A stretch of 64,000 nucleotides of DNA from Pseudeuparius sepicola. Lineage: Eukaryota > Arthropoda > Insecta > Coleoptera > Anthribidae. The stretch lies in NCBI GenBank assembly GCA_963920635.1, contig OY987304.1, forward strand, positions 36,146,365 to 36,210,364, read 5' to 3'. The position numbers and the translations under genes are program-made. The notes under the pieces are model-generated. The model did not search any database and was not told where the DNA came from. It was given only the letters and a program-made list of their open reading frames with translations. This document shows positions 12,192 to 23,443 of the stretch, piece by piece (position 1 is the first letter of the stretch; each line of letters opens with the position of its first letter).

Positions 12192-14582
12192 AGTAGAAAT
12201 GTTTAGCAAAAACAGTCATAAACTATCGCACAAAGTTTACGAATTTCTCAAAAATACTAAAACCTCCCTGAAAAATAAAAAAAAATATTCTCACAAAATT
12301 CTACAAAGACTTGAACGCAAAATCATTAAAATAAATTAAGATGTCTTTCAAAATATTAAACCTCCCCTGAAAAGCAAAAACATAAAAATATCCTACATAG
12401 TGGTTTTTATCTGCAATGCAAAATGTTTTTCAATCACTACAGTTTTCTAGTAGTACTTGAGCAAATGCTATCCCAGTTCTATAAAATTCTATTAAAATAA
12501 ATTAAGATGTCTTTCAAAATATTAAACCTCCCTTAAAAGCAAAAATACACTAAACATAGTGTTTTTTTATCTGCAATGCAAAATATTTTTCAATCAATTT
12601 TTCTAGTAGTACTTGAGCAGTACTATCCCAGTTCTATAAGGAAAGTCAGCTCTAGACGCAAATGCTAACGAAGTAATAGTAATTTTCACCCCTCAAATTG
12701 CTTCTGGGGGTAATCTTAGTTTTTGGGTACTGTGAGAGTTAGAATTTTTACTACTTAAACCTCCCTGAAAAGCATAAGATGTTAACATATTCTTTGGTGT
12801 TCTCGTTTTTTACCATTTTTAAACAAAATATTAGCGTTTTCTCTAGACTATAATTTTCGACAACACGACTATCACCTATTAAGTTTTAGTAAAAATGTTT
12901 AGCCAAAACAGTCATAAACTATCGAACAAAGTTTCCGAATGTCTCAAGGAAGTTTTTTTAACTAAGGCTTCTCAGGAAGGTTATTAGATAGAATTTTATA
13001 CAATTCTAAACACAATATTAACTTTTTCTGGACTAATAATTTTTTAGAACACTATTATCACCCATCAAGTTTCTAACAAAACAATTATAAACTACTTACT
13101 AAGTGAAGAATTTTCCCAAGTTCTTAAGAAAAATGTTATACCTTTCTTAGAGACGCTGTCATATACTCAGTTAAAAATTGAAATAAACATAAAATATTAA
13201 CTTTTTGACTTTTTTAACAGTTTGGCTAGTTGAATAACAGGTCGAACGTGTGTGTATGTTTTTATGGATGTCAGTAATAATTATTGCCTTGAAACAAAGT
13301 AATCCTGAAAACTTAATAGGTGATAGTCGTGTTGTCGAAAATTATAGTCTAGAGAAAACGCTAATATTTTGTTTAAAATAGTGTAATAATTTTGAAACAG
13401 CGTCTAACAACATTCCTGAGAAACGTCTCAGTAAAAACTTCCTTTTGAATCCACAGAAATTAATTTAAAAAAATTTCTTTATGCTTTTCAGCGGTTTAAT
13501 CGATCGCAATAACTTAAGATTACCTCCAGAAGCCATTGGAGGAGTGGTAATTACTATTACTTCATTAGCATTTACGTCTAGAGCCGACTTTCCTTATAGA
13601 ACTGGGATAGCATTAGCTCAAGTACTACTAGAAAACTGTTTTAATTAAAAGAACATTTGCATTGCAGATAAAAACCACTATGTAGGATATTTTTATGTTT
13701 TTGCTTTTCAGGGGAGGTTTAATATTTTGAAAGACATCTTAATTTATTTTAATGATTTTGCGTTCAAGTCTTTGTAGAATTTTGTGAGAATATATTTTTT
13801 TATTTTTCAGGGAGGTTTTAGTATTTTTGAGAAATTCGTAAACTTTGTTCGATAGTTTATGACTGTTTTGGCTAAACATTTTTACTAAAACTTAATAGGT
13901 GATAGTCGTGTTGTCGAAAATTATAGTCTAGAGAAAACGCTAATATTTTGTTTAAAAATGGTAAAAAACGAGAACACCAAAGAATATGTTAACATCTTAT
14001 GCTTTTCAGGGAGGTTTAAGTAGTAAAAATTCTAACTCTCACAGTACCCAAAAACTAAGATTACCCCCAGAAGCAATTTGAGGGGTGAAAATTACTATTA
14101 CTTCGTTAGCATTTGCGTCTAGAGCTGACTTTCCTTATAGAACTGGGATAGTACTGCTCAAGTACTACTAGAAAAATTGATTGAAAAATATTTTGCATTG
14201 CAGATAAAAAAACACTATGTTTAGTGTATTTTTGCTTTTAAGGGAGGTTTAATATTTTGAAAGACATCTTAATTTATTTTAATAGAATTTTATAGAACTG
14301 GGATAGCATTTGCTCAAGTACTACTAGAAAACTGTAGTGATTGAAAAACATTTTGCATTGCAGATAAAAACCACTATGTAGGATATTTTTATGTTTTTGC
14401 TTTTCAGGGGAGGTTTAATATTTTGAAAGACATCTTAATTTATTTTAATGATTTTGCGTTCAAGTCTTTGTAGAATTTTGTGAGAATATTTTTTTTTATT
14501 TTTCAGGGAGGTTTTAGTATTTTTGAGAAATTCGTAAACTTTGTGCGATAGTTTATGACTGTTTTTGCTAAACATTTCTACT
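12192..14582. repeat. Large gap-free inverted repeat (754-bp arms, 883-bp spacer)
   Basis: Left arm 12192 to about 12945 pairs with right arm about 13829-14582. Paired coordinates sum to 26774 at both ends and at an internal check point (12441 with 14333), so the arms have no net indel. They differ by scattered substitutions only. The arms contain inverted copies of GCTCAAGTACTACTAGAAAA and GGGAGGTTTAATATTTTGAA. Either transcript could fold into a very long hairpin. No coding frame is preserved. Confidence 0.85.
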
Positions 14583-14986
14583 AAAAACTTAATAGGTGAT
14601 AGTCGTGTTGTCGAAAATTATAGTCTAGAGAAAACGCTAATATTTTGTTTAAAATAGTGTAATAATTTTGAAACAGCGTCTAACAACATTCCTGAGAAAC
14701 GTCTCAGTAAAAACTTCCTTTTGAATCCACAGAAATTAATTTAAAAAAATTTCTTTATGCTTTTCAGCGGTTTAATCGATCGCAATAACTTAAGATTACC
14801 TCCAGAAGCCATTGGAGGAGTGGTAATTACTATTACTTCATTAGCATTTACGTCTAGAGCCGACTTTCCTTATAGAACTGGGATAGCATTAGCTCAAGTA
14901 CTACTAGAAAACTGTTTTAATTAAAAGAACATTTGCATTGCAGATAAAAACCACTATGTAAGGATATTTTTATGTTTTTGCTTTTC
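13308..14986. repeat. 402-bp direct duplication flanking the right arm
   Basis: The segment 13308-13709 is repeated almost identically at 14584-14986 (offset 1276, one single-base insertion in the second copy). It contains AATAGGTGATAGTCGTGTTG and CGATCGCAATAACTTAAG. The pair brackets the right arm of the inverted repeat, which points to a compound duplication-inversion event. Confidence 0.8.
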
Positions 14987-15598
14987 CAGGCTTAGGTTTA
15001 AAATTTTATACCTAATAGTTTTGAAGCAAACACATTTTAGCGTGTACTTTATTTTATGTTGATATTGAGGATTTTTTGAAAATATAATATAATACATTGA
15101 TTGAGGTTATTTGAAAGTATCTTTTTTTAAACAAAGGATCACTTTAACAACAATTTACTGAGATACGTCTTAATTACAAACATTTTGTTGCAGACTTTCA
15201 GGATTTTTTTAATGAGGTGTTGGAGGCTCGAAACCTGATTGTTAACAACATCACTTGGTGATCATTGTCTTAAGTTTTCTGGGGAAGGTTTTTGCAGTCA
15301 CTTTCTGAGAAATGTAACGAATTTTTTCTTGGGAACGTCTTGAATTTTTTTTTTGAAAATTTCAATATTGAAACTCTTATTTTTATCATCACTTTGTCAA
15401 GTTTTTCGAGAAATTCCCCAAATTTTCATGGAACTTCATACACTTTTCTAACGTCATCAAGTTTCTAATATTTGTAAAAGTTGCAAATTAGCATTGAGTC
15501 TTACGGAAAGCACACACAAATTTAGTCTTATTGAGGGGCCTTTTCATCCCTAGAAAATAAGCTTTGTCCTGATTGGTTGAGCAGCTCATAGGTGTGAT

Positions 15599-15661
15599 TA
15601 TAAAAGGGGTGTTCATCCCCAATTTTTTCAGTCGTGTTGATGCAGTTGTAAGGTGAAGTCG
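15599..15661 (+). promoter_or_regulatory. Core promoter copy 1: TATA, initiator, DPE
   Basis: TATAAAAG starts at 15599. TCAGT is at 15628-15632 with the initiator A at 15630, so TATA is at -31. AGTCG at 15657-15661 lies exactly at +28 to +32 and fits the DPE consensus RGWYV. Confidence 0.75.
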
Positions 15662-15864
15662 ACTTTGTGAATTGGACAACGCATTTCCTAAAGCAAACAG
15701 CGGCAGTTCAATTTTTATCTGTCATTAAGTTTTCAGTATAGAATTCGCAAATTAGCATTGAGTCTTACGGAAAACACACACAAATTTCGTCTTATTGAGG
15801 GGGCCTTTTCATCCCTAGAAAATAAGCTTTGTCCTGATTGGTTGAGCATCTCATAGGGTGAGAC

Positions 15865-15929
15865 TATAAAAGGAGGTGTTCTTCCCCAATTTTTTTCAGT
15901 CGTGTTGATACTGTTGTAAGGTGAAGTCG
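15865..15929 (+). promoter_or_regulatory. Core promoter copy 2: TATA, initiator, DPE
   Basis: TATAAAAG starts at 15865, the TCAGT initiator A is at 15898 (TATA at -33) and DPE AGTCG is at 15925-15929 (+28). Confidence 0.75.
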
Positions 15930-16049
15930 ACTTTGTGAAGTGAACAACACATTTTGACAAATTTTTACGATAAAACCTTTTTTGTTTGAATTAGCTTAGC
16001 ATTTTAAGTTTATGAGAATTGTAAACATTTTCTTGGAATTTCTTGAACG

Positions 16050-16106
16050 TATAAAATGGAAAACCCATTTCATCAGTCGTGCTGTTTCTCTTGAGGGGTG
16101 AAGTTG
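16050..16106 (+). promoter_or_regulatory. Core promoter copy 3: TATA, initiator, DPE
   Basis: TATAAAAT starts at 16050, the TCAGT initiator A is at 16075 (TATA at -25) and AGTTG at 16102-16106 is again exactly at +28, with T for C still fitting the DPE consensus. The rest of this copy is strongly diverged. Confidence 0.7.
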
Positions 16107-16187
16107 TGTTTGTGAATTGGACAACACATTTTGTGAAAAGTTTTTCCGAGAAACGTAATCTTTTTCTTAGAATTTGATGAACGGGTT

Positions 16188-16252
16188 TATAAAAAAGGAG
16201 TTCCCTCCACCCATTTTCTCAGTCGTGTTGTCACTTGTCTAAGGTGAAGTCG
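16188..16252 (+). promoter_or_regulatory. Core promoter copy 4: TATA, initiator, DPE, nearest to polB
   Basis: TATAAAAA starts at 16188, the TCAGT initiator A is at 16221 (TATA at -33) and DPE AGTCG is at 16248-16252 (+28). It lies 332 bases upstream of the polymerase ATG at 16553 on the same strand, so it is the best candidate for the polB start site. Confidence 0.75.
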
Positions 16253-16552
16253 ATATTGTGAATTGGGCAACGTTTTTCATAAAACGTAAGCAAATAGCGC
16301 ATCAACGTGTATATTGATATTTTTCTAGTGAAATATAAAAATTTAACACCCTTATTCCCCAGGTTGAAGCGTGTACAATTTAGAAAATCATTCCTTTCTA
16401 GGTTGAGCTAAGGAGAAAAAAGGAGTACACCGGTTGGTGAGTAAGTAAAAATCAAGGAGGACGCTTGTTGGTGAGTAGGATTGGAAAACACGAATTCTGT
16501 CTTACCGTTGGTTGCACGTCTGATAAAGTAAATTGTTGTGCTTGGGAGAACC

Positions 16553-19500
16553 ATGCCTCCCACAGTTGTACTAAAGTCCATATACTTCAAGATAGCCAGT
16601 ATATTGAGTCTACTTCGATCAGCATATAGTGGTGAAACAGCTCAAGATGGTCTTCGTGAATGTACGAAGGCAGTTCGGCAAATAAAACGCCAACTAAAAT
16701 CAGCCAAGGGCATAGGCGAGAAACAAAAACTGTTAACAACTCTGGCCAATGTAAGAACACTGCGTACTAAAATTAAATGTGAAATTAAACATGGTGCTGG
16801 GGTATCTATAAAAGAGACGGCAAAAAAACGCGTGAGCTGGTGCGATTCGGAAACCGCATTTTCATGCCGTATTCGAACTGGTGTCATCTCTAATCTTAAG
16901 CACAAGGACCCAGGCGATTTTCTCGAAGACTGTTTTGCTTTGTTCAAGCGACGTGTTGCCAATGTCCTTAAAAAGGAAGAGGCGGTTAAAATCAATGCAG
17001 TGTTCTGCGGACTATTTGTGTTGCAAAAGGCTGACAGAATTATCGAGGAGTTGAAATATTTTACAACATCTAACGCGCCGGTCTACCGAGATACCAACTT
17101 AATCCATTGGTTCGATCAGCACGTAGCAACACCGATTTTAACTCAGCTTCAAGAATTTCAAGAAAGAGACTCTGGTTGGGCGCTGAAGGCTATAGTGAAC
17201 TTGGGGATAAATATAAATAAGTATACTCCCCTGTTAGGATCTTCATACATAGAGCTACCTGAATAAATCAAGGCAAAACAGGCATGTATTAACGTGAAGA
17301 ACGAGGACGACCTTTGCTTTGCTTGGGCCGTGACTTCCGCTCTGTATCCAGTTGAGAAACATCCTCAGCGAATAACCAAGTACCCCCACCCTTCATCTGT
17401 TTTGATTTTGGACGGACTACGTTTTCCAATGACCATTAAACAGATCCCAAAATTCGAAAATCTTAACAACATGTCTGTAAATGTTTATATTCTGCGAAAG
17501 CATCGAAACAAGTTTCACACCTTACCTACTTATATCACTAAAAATAAGGTAGACAAACATGTCAATCTTCTAATGATACAGAATGTTTATTATGATGAGG
17601 ATAATGAAGAAGGAAATAATGACAGTTCACTTGTACAATATCATTTTTGTTGGATCAAAGACCTCTCTCGGCTCGTTTCAGCTCATCTAAGTAAACATAA
17701 AATGAAAAAATTCTTTTGTGATCGATGTCTGCATTACTTTTACTCCGAGGAAAAGCTAACAACGCATTACGAAGATTGTAAAAATATGAACGATTGTAAA
17801 GTTAGGATGCCAAGTGAAGATCGAAAATTTCTCAAATTCAAGAATTACAAAAATAAGGAAATGGTTCCCTTTACAATTTATGCTGATATAGAAAGTCTGC
17901 TTAAAGCGACAGGTGATAATAATAAGTATCAAGAACACGTTCCCTGCAGCATTGGATATTATATTAAATGCAGTTATGATGAGAGCTTGTCATTCTACAA
18001 ATCATACACCGGACTCGATTGCATGGAATGGTTTTCTAAAGAACTAAGGGGAGTGGCTGAGGATATAGAGACAGTTTTTCTGTGTCCTCTGCCTATGGAT
18101 AGGCTAACAGCAGATGAGAAGATGAGCTTTAAGTTAACTACCATATGCCACGTTTGTGAGAAGCCGTTTACAGCTCAGCAAAGAAAAGTTCGGGATCATT
18201 GTCATCTGACTGGAAAATTTAGAGGAGCCGCACATGAAGACTGCAACATAAATTATCAAGATACCCATGTTGTACCCATAGTCTTCCACAACCTTTCGGG
18301 TTACGATGCACATTTCGTTATCAAGAGCATAGCTAAGGATATCGAGGGTCGTGTGGAGCTCCTCCCTATTAATAAAGAAAAATATATATCTTTCACCAAA
18401 CTCATACCGGAAAATTTGGTCAAGTTCAGATTTATCGATAGTTTCCGTTTTATGGCAGGAAGCTTAGATTCTTTAGCCACCAATCTTTCCGAATACCCAA
18501 TCCTTAGGAGCCATTTTTCCGACCTCCCCGAGTCTCGTTTTAAACTTCTTACTCGAAAAGGTGTATTCCCATATGATTTTATGGATTGTATGGAGAAATT
18601 AGACCACAGTCACTTACCACCTAAAGACTCTTTTTATAACAAACTCGAAGAAAGATCAATATATGAAAAAGAGTATGCTCACGCGCAAAAAGTGTGGAAC
18701 GAATTTGGTTGTAAAAATTTAAAAGAATATACCGACCTGTATTTAAAAACAGATATATTACTTCTAGCAGATGTATTTGAAGCATTTAGAGCGAGCTGTA
18801 TGAGAACCCATAAACTAGATCCCGCTCACTACTATACATTACCTGGGTACACTTGGGATTCGATGTTAAAGTATACAAAAATTGAGTTAGAGTTGCTTAC
18901 GGATATCGATCAAGTAATGTTTGTCGAGAGAGGAATCCGCGGAGGACTCAGCCAATGCTCTAAACGACGCGCCACTGCAAATAATAAATACATGCCCGAT
19001 TATGATCCACAGAAACCTGCAGTATATTTAAGTTACTTTGATATTAATAATCAATATGGATGGGCTATGTCCCAGGCTCTCCCTTTCGGTGGGTTTAGAT
19101 GGTTAGATGATAAGGAGATTCAAGGGTTGAATATAGGAAAATTGCCGGACAACTCTGATACGGGGTATTTCCTAGAAGTCGATCTAGAGTACCCTGACAA
19201 ACTTCACGATAAACATAAAGATTTGCCTTTCTGTCCGCAACATATACAAGGGGATAAGACAGGGGAAAAATTAATGGCTACCCTCCACAACAAAGAAAAG
19301 TACGTGATTCACTACAGGGTACTTAAACAAGTATTAGCAAATGGTCTTGTCCTGAAGAAAGTACTACGTGTACTCGAATTTAAGCAAAGTGCTTGGTTGA
19401 AAAGTTACATAGATCTAAATACCAGACTTCGTGCCGAAGCCACCAGTGCCTTTGAGAAAGATCTTTACAAGCTTCTGAATAATGCAGTCTTCGGAAAAAC

Positions 19501-20346
19501 GATGGAAAATGTCCGCAAATATTCCGTGGTAAAGCTGGTTAACAAGTGGGAGGGGCGATATGGGGCGGAGGCACTTATCGCCAAACCTGAGTTCAAGTCT
19601 GCACTGATTTTTGATGAAAACCTCGTAGTAATCGAATTAAATAAATGTGAAGTATTCATGAATAAACCAATTTACGTTGGGATGAGTGTTTTGGATCTAG
19701 CAAGAACAACTCTATATGATTTCCATTATGGGTACATGCAGCCTCAGTTAGGTGAAAATTGTACCATTTTATACACGGACACTGACTCCCTTATTTATGA
19801 AATTCGAAATAATGATATTTACGAAGTTATGCGTCGAGACTGCTATAAATATTTTGATACAAGCGATTATTCACCAGATAACATTTATGGTATACCTCTA
19901 GTAAACAAAAAAGTTTTGGGTATGATGAAGGATGAAAACAATGGACGGATTATGTCGGTGGATATTTTGTGGGTCTGCGATCAAAAATGTATACATTTAA
20001 AATTTTAAAAGATTGTGAAGATATGGAAATAGGTAAACTGCGGGAAAATGGATATACTGAAGAGGAAATATTCGAAATAATGTTACATGGTGGAGTTACA
20101 AAGAAGGCGAAGGGGGTTAAGAAATCCGTCATTAAAAACAAAATAACCTTTGACGATTATGTACAGTGTCTGGAGGAAAATATGGAGAAAACAGTTAATC
20201 AGAATTTAATCCGATCGGAGAAACATACTGTTTACTCTATAAGACAGCCGAAAATCGCGTTAAGTCCCAATGATGATAAAAGAAAAATTTTACCAGGCTA
20301 TGAAACACTTCCGTGGGGCCACTATTCGCAGATGCAAATGGAGTAG
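16553..20346 (+). pseudogene. Polinton protein-primed family B DNA polymerase, broken by one stop and one frameshift
   Basis: This enzyme would copy the element from protein-primed ends. I take the ATG at 16553 as the start. A helical N-terminal region runs to an in-frame TAA at 17264-17266, and the same frame continues to 20008. Visible parts, in order: zinc finger-like C-x2-C...H-x3-C (17717-17779); exonuclease I IYADIESLL (about 17877-17905); an HNH/endonuclease VII-like insert C-x2-C...DHCHLTGKFRG (18146-18250); exonuclease II FHNLSGYDAHF (18283-18315); exonuclease III YLKTDILLLADVFE (18739-18780); motif A YFDINNQYGWAM (19033-19070); motif B LLNNAVFGKTMENV (19468-19510); motif C YTDTDSLIYE (19771-19800). 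A small indel at about 19955-19968 moves the last 126 codons to another frame (to 20346). All catalytic Asp residues are present, so the breaks look recent. Confidence 0.93.
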
Positions 20347-20500
20347 TATTAATTATAGAAATAGGTTACTGTAATAGGTTTATGTATTATTACTTAGTTA
20401 TATTAATGGTTATACGTAATAGTTTTATAATGTATTATTACATTAGTTATAATAATGGTTATACATAATAGGTTTATAATGTATTATAGTTATCACCAAT
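20347..20500. repeat. Short tandem repeat after polB
   Basis: About two and a half copies of a 62-base AT-rich unit containing GGTTATAC(A/G)TAATAG and TTATAATGTATTAT. It directly follows the polymerase stop. No polyadenylation signal is obvious. Confidence 0.6.
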
Positions 20501-21839
20501 CAATTTATTAAATAAGTTTGTTGTTTCATTTGTTATTCTGGCCTGCTGAAGCATCATGTGAAAGTTTGCATGAGTTAGTGTTTTAATTATCTCCGAGCTG
20601 TCCTAAAAAAGCTCCCCTTGCTATATTTGCTACTACTGAGACAAAAAAAATTATTTATGTTTTTTAATTAAACATGGATTAGGCCTATGGGGGGAAACCA
20701 TGTAAAAAAAGCGCACCTTGCATTTTACCTCTAGGGTGGTGGGGAAACGAATGCATATGAACCATGTACGATTGCTTATCACAATTTACCGTAGTGGATA
20801 TAAGAGGCATAGAAGATAGAAATCTTCAAAAATTAAGGGCAGCTTGTTAGATTTTTATCCACGATCACTACTGTAACAGACTATCTACCATGAATTTGAG
20901 TTGATGTAAATACAATCTTGTTCCTTGAGGAAATAGTCCATATCTTGAAGTGGAGTAGGAGAATACAACAACGGGGGTAAAACTTACAGTCTCTGCTCCA
21001 CAAACACAGCTTCTTTAATCAAAAGATCAACTGTACATATGTTTCGGCCCTCCTAGGGGTCATCTTCAGCAGTAAAGCAATACAGAGAAAATTATTTATA
21101 TTAAAGCTAGAAAAAATATTTTGCATTAGATCAGTATCTACTTATAAGTAATAATAAAATTATATAATAAAATAGACTAAAAATGTAGATGCTCACCTTT
21201 CCAGACATAGTCAACTACAGTGAGTGTGGAAAATTAATAATGTAATAAATTATTATGCGAATTAGATTTTGTCAAAAACATTAAAACGTAGAAATAAGTA
21301 AAATCTTTTTAATCGTATCGAGGAGTCTAAAAGCAACAAAAAAAAACAGTAAAAAAAAACGGACCAAATTAACAACATAGAAATTATGTATCTTACCATG
21401 AGGAATTGTGTAGTCGAGAATAACAGACTTAGGCAACCTAAGTTCTAATCCTGAGACCTAATCTTGTTCGATATGCAAAATGTATGGAACATATAGAGAC
21501 ATCTATCAAAAAATAAACACAAATACTTTTGAAACCTGGTTTTGTTGAACCTATCAAAAATTAGTAATAATCAATAATTCCTTGTTTATTTTTAGGTCAC
21601 TTTAATTCAAAAGCAGTTGAGACAGTAATTTTTTCATCTCCAATACATAATAGGTCATCTTCAACGGTTCCTGCTATTTGACCCATTACTAATCTGGCAT
21701 TGGTGTCTTGGATACCATAACTGCTAGGTTCAATCTCAAGTGACAAAGACCTGTCTAACTGAGTGTGATGGTAATTATCAAAGACGATCTTCCCATCACA
21801 GAGCATCTATCACGGATAATTTCCTTTTACGCTCGCACC
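20501..21839. other. Polinton interior, no recognised gene
   Basis: AT-rich. A 69-codon minus-strand frame (21597-21806), ending in TVSTAFELK, has a coding-like composition but matches nothing I recognise. It could be a scrap of a structural gene. At about 21050-21080 the sequence GTTTCGGCCCTCCTAGGGGT followed by CATCTTCAG resembles motifs common in insect retroelement ends. Nothing else is supported. Confidence 0.4.
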
Positions 21840-21950
21840 ATGGCAAAGATTTCATGGTTCGATGGTAGTTCATGGTCTTTGAAGGTATTCGATAGTATTC
21901 CATGGTATTCCATGGTATTCAATGGTATTTGATGACATTACATGGTATGT
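21840..21950. repeat. Short tandem repeat of a CATGGTATTC-like decamer
   Basis: About ten imperfect copies of a 9-11-base unit (CATGGTATTC, with variants such as GATGGTAGTT) lead directly into the 21-bp minisatellite. Confidence 0.6.
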
Positions 21951-21951
21951 C

Positions 21952-22512
21952 GCTTTTCAAGTTGCTTCGAGTTACTTTTCGAGTCGTCTAGTTGTTTTCC
22001 AGAGTCGTTTAGTCGTTTTTCCGAGTCGTTTAGTCATTTTCAGAGTCGTTTAGTCGTTTTTCCTAGTCGTCTAGTCGTTTTTTCAAGTCGTTTAGTCGAT
22101 TTTCAGAGACGTCTAGTCGTTTTTCAGAGTCGTCTAGTCGTTTTTCAGAGTCGTTTAGTCGTTTTTCTGAGTCGTTTAGTCGTTTTTCCGAGTCGTTTAG
22201 TCGTTTTCAGAGTCGTTTAGTCGTTTTTACTAGTCGTCTAGTCGTTTTTTCAAGTCGTTTAGTCGATTTTCAGAGACGTCTAGTCGTTTTTCAGAGTCGT
22301 CTAGTCGTTTTTCATAGTCGTTTAGTCGTTTTTCCGAGTCGTTTAGTCGTTTTTCCGAATCGTCTAGTCGTTTTTCGAGTCGTCTAGTCGTTTTTCAAAG
22401 TCGTCTAGTCGTTTTTCAAAGTCGTTTAGTCGTTTTTACGAGTCGTCTAGTCGTTTTTTAGAGTCGTTTAGTCGTTTATACAAGTCATCTAGTCATTTTT
22501 CTAGTCGCTTAG
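21952..22512. repeat. 21-bp minisatellite, about 26 copies
   Basis: Tandem units of mostly 21 bp, consensus GAGTCGTTTAGTCGTTTTTC plus one base, with C/T variation in TTTAG/TCTAG and a few 20- or 22-bp units. Because 21 is a multiple of three, part of it (21942-22220) reads through as a seven-residue repeat (SRLVVFQ type). I regard this as incidental, since length variants break the frame at 22220. Confidence 0.9.
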
Positions 22513-23443
22513 ACGCTATAAGCTTTTTCTTGGTAGGATAATGGATAGTCAAAAATGAACATTGTTTTAATTTTCATTATTGAAGAACATGTTGTATGCC
22601 CTCATTTTATTCCATATATAGACCGTTTAAGGGTTTTAAACCCTTAATTCCACCTTTTTCCTCACGCTACACTTATGCCTTTGGGTTTTCGAAGTCGGTA
22701 TAGTATAAAAATCATACGGTGAACATGGCATAAGTGAGAATTAGTACCTTTTTTTTGTTTTGAAAAATCGAAAGTTTTCCAATGGGGCCAAACTTAAAAT
22801 TACTATTTTCCGACTCAGAATCGATTTACCCTTCAACCCTCTCCAAGGTATAAATGAGAAAATGAGTAAGGAAAATCTGTGACTGTCTGACGGTCTAATA
22901 ATTTGTCTACACAACGGGCACGTATTTATTTAAGCTGAACATTCCATGCTTAGTTTGAAGCAGTGGATCATAATGTTGGACCTCGAAGGGGTAAATCGTG
23001 TAAAATCAGGGTTCAAAGCCATTTCCGTATGCATTTTATTTTAAGTAATGAAAGAAGTGGTATTCAAAATTATTATACATGAAAAATAATTTGTCTCTTC
23101 TTGTCCAATTAGTGGATTTTAAGAATAAAAGTGTTATATAATTTTGTTGCTCACACTCCAATTTTGATATATTACTTGGAGTATTTTCTCTAAATATTGA
23201 AAATAACTATAAAGTCTCTTTGATTAATATGTCATGTGAATTTTAACTAATATGAGGTCTCGTTGGTTTACAATAAATTATATAAGAATTAGCTGTATTC
23301 ATTAAGAAATAACTAGTTTCAAAATTTAATCGATAACTAATTTATCCAAATATATTAAGGACAACAGATTTTGTTAAATAGTTTACATTTAATTCACATT
23401 TAATAGCAGATCAGTTGGAACACACATAATTTAAATTGGCGGA
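22513..23443. other. Polinton interior between minisatellite and right TIR
   Basis: No gene. Bases about 22805-22896, ending in GTCTGACGGTCT, match a diverged version of the inverted-repeat end found at 44140-44226, so a relative of that element lies here. The last 190 bases are a weak inverted match to 7849-8035. Confidence 0.5.

Larger units (their letters stand above)
15483..16280 (+). repeat. Tandem repeat carrying four core promoters
   Basis: A unit of about 208 bp at 15483-15690 recurs at 15747-15957 (both contain GCATTGAGTCTTACGG and GTCCTGATTGGTTGAGCA). Two shorter, more diverged copies follow at about 16040-16135 and 16175-16280. Only the promoter core and the GTGAATTGG(G/A)CAAC tail remain recognisable in the last two. 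Short frames across this block are not genes. Confidence 0.8.

Noticed and set aside
21050..21085. Possible hammerhead on the minus strand (GATGACCCC...GAAAC)
   Set aside because: The first two core bases (CT of CTGATGA) are not present in the right place and stem II does not close cleanly. At best a decayed relative.
21942..22220. 92-codon frame with a seven-residue repeat
   Set aside because: It is the translation of the 21-bp minisatellite; off-length units close the frame, and there is no sign of selection for protein.
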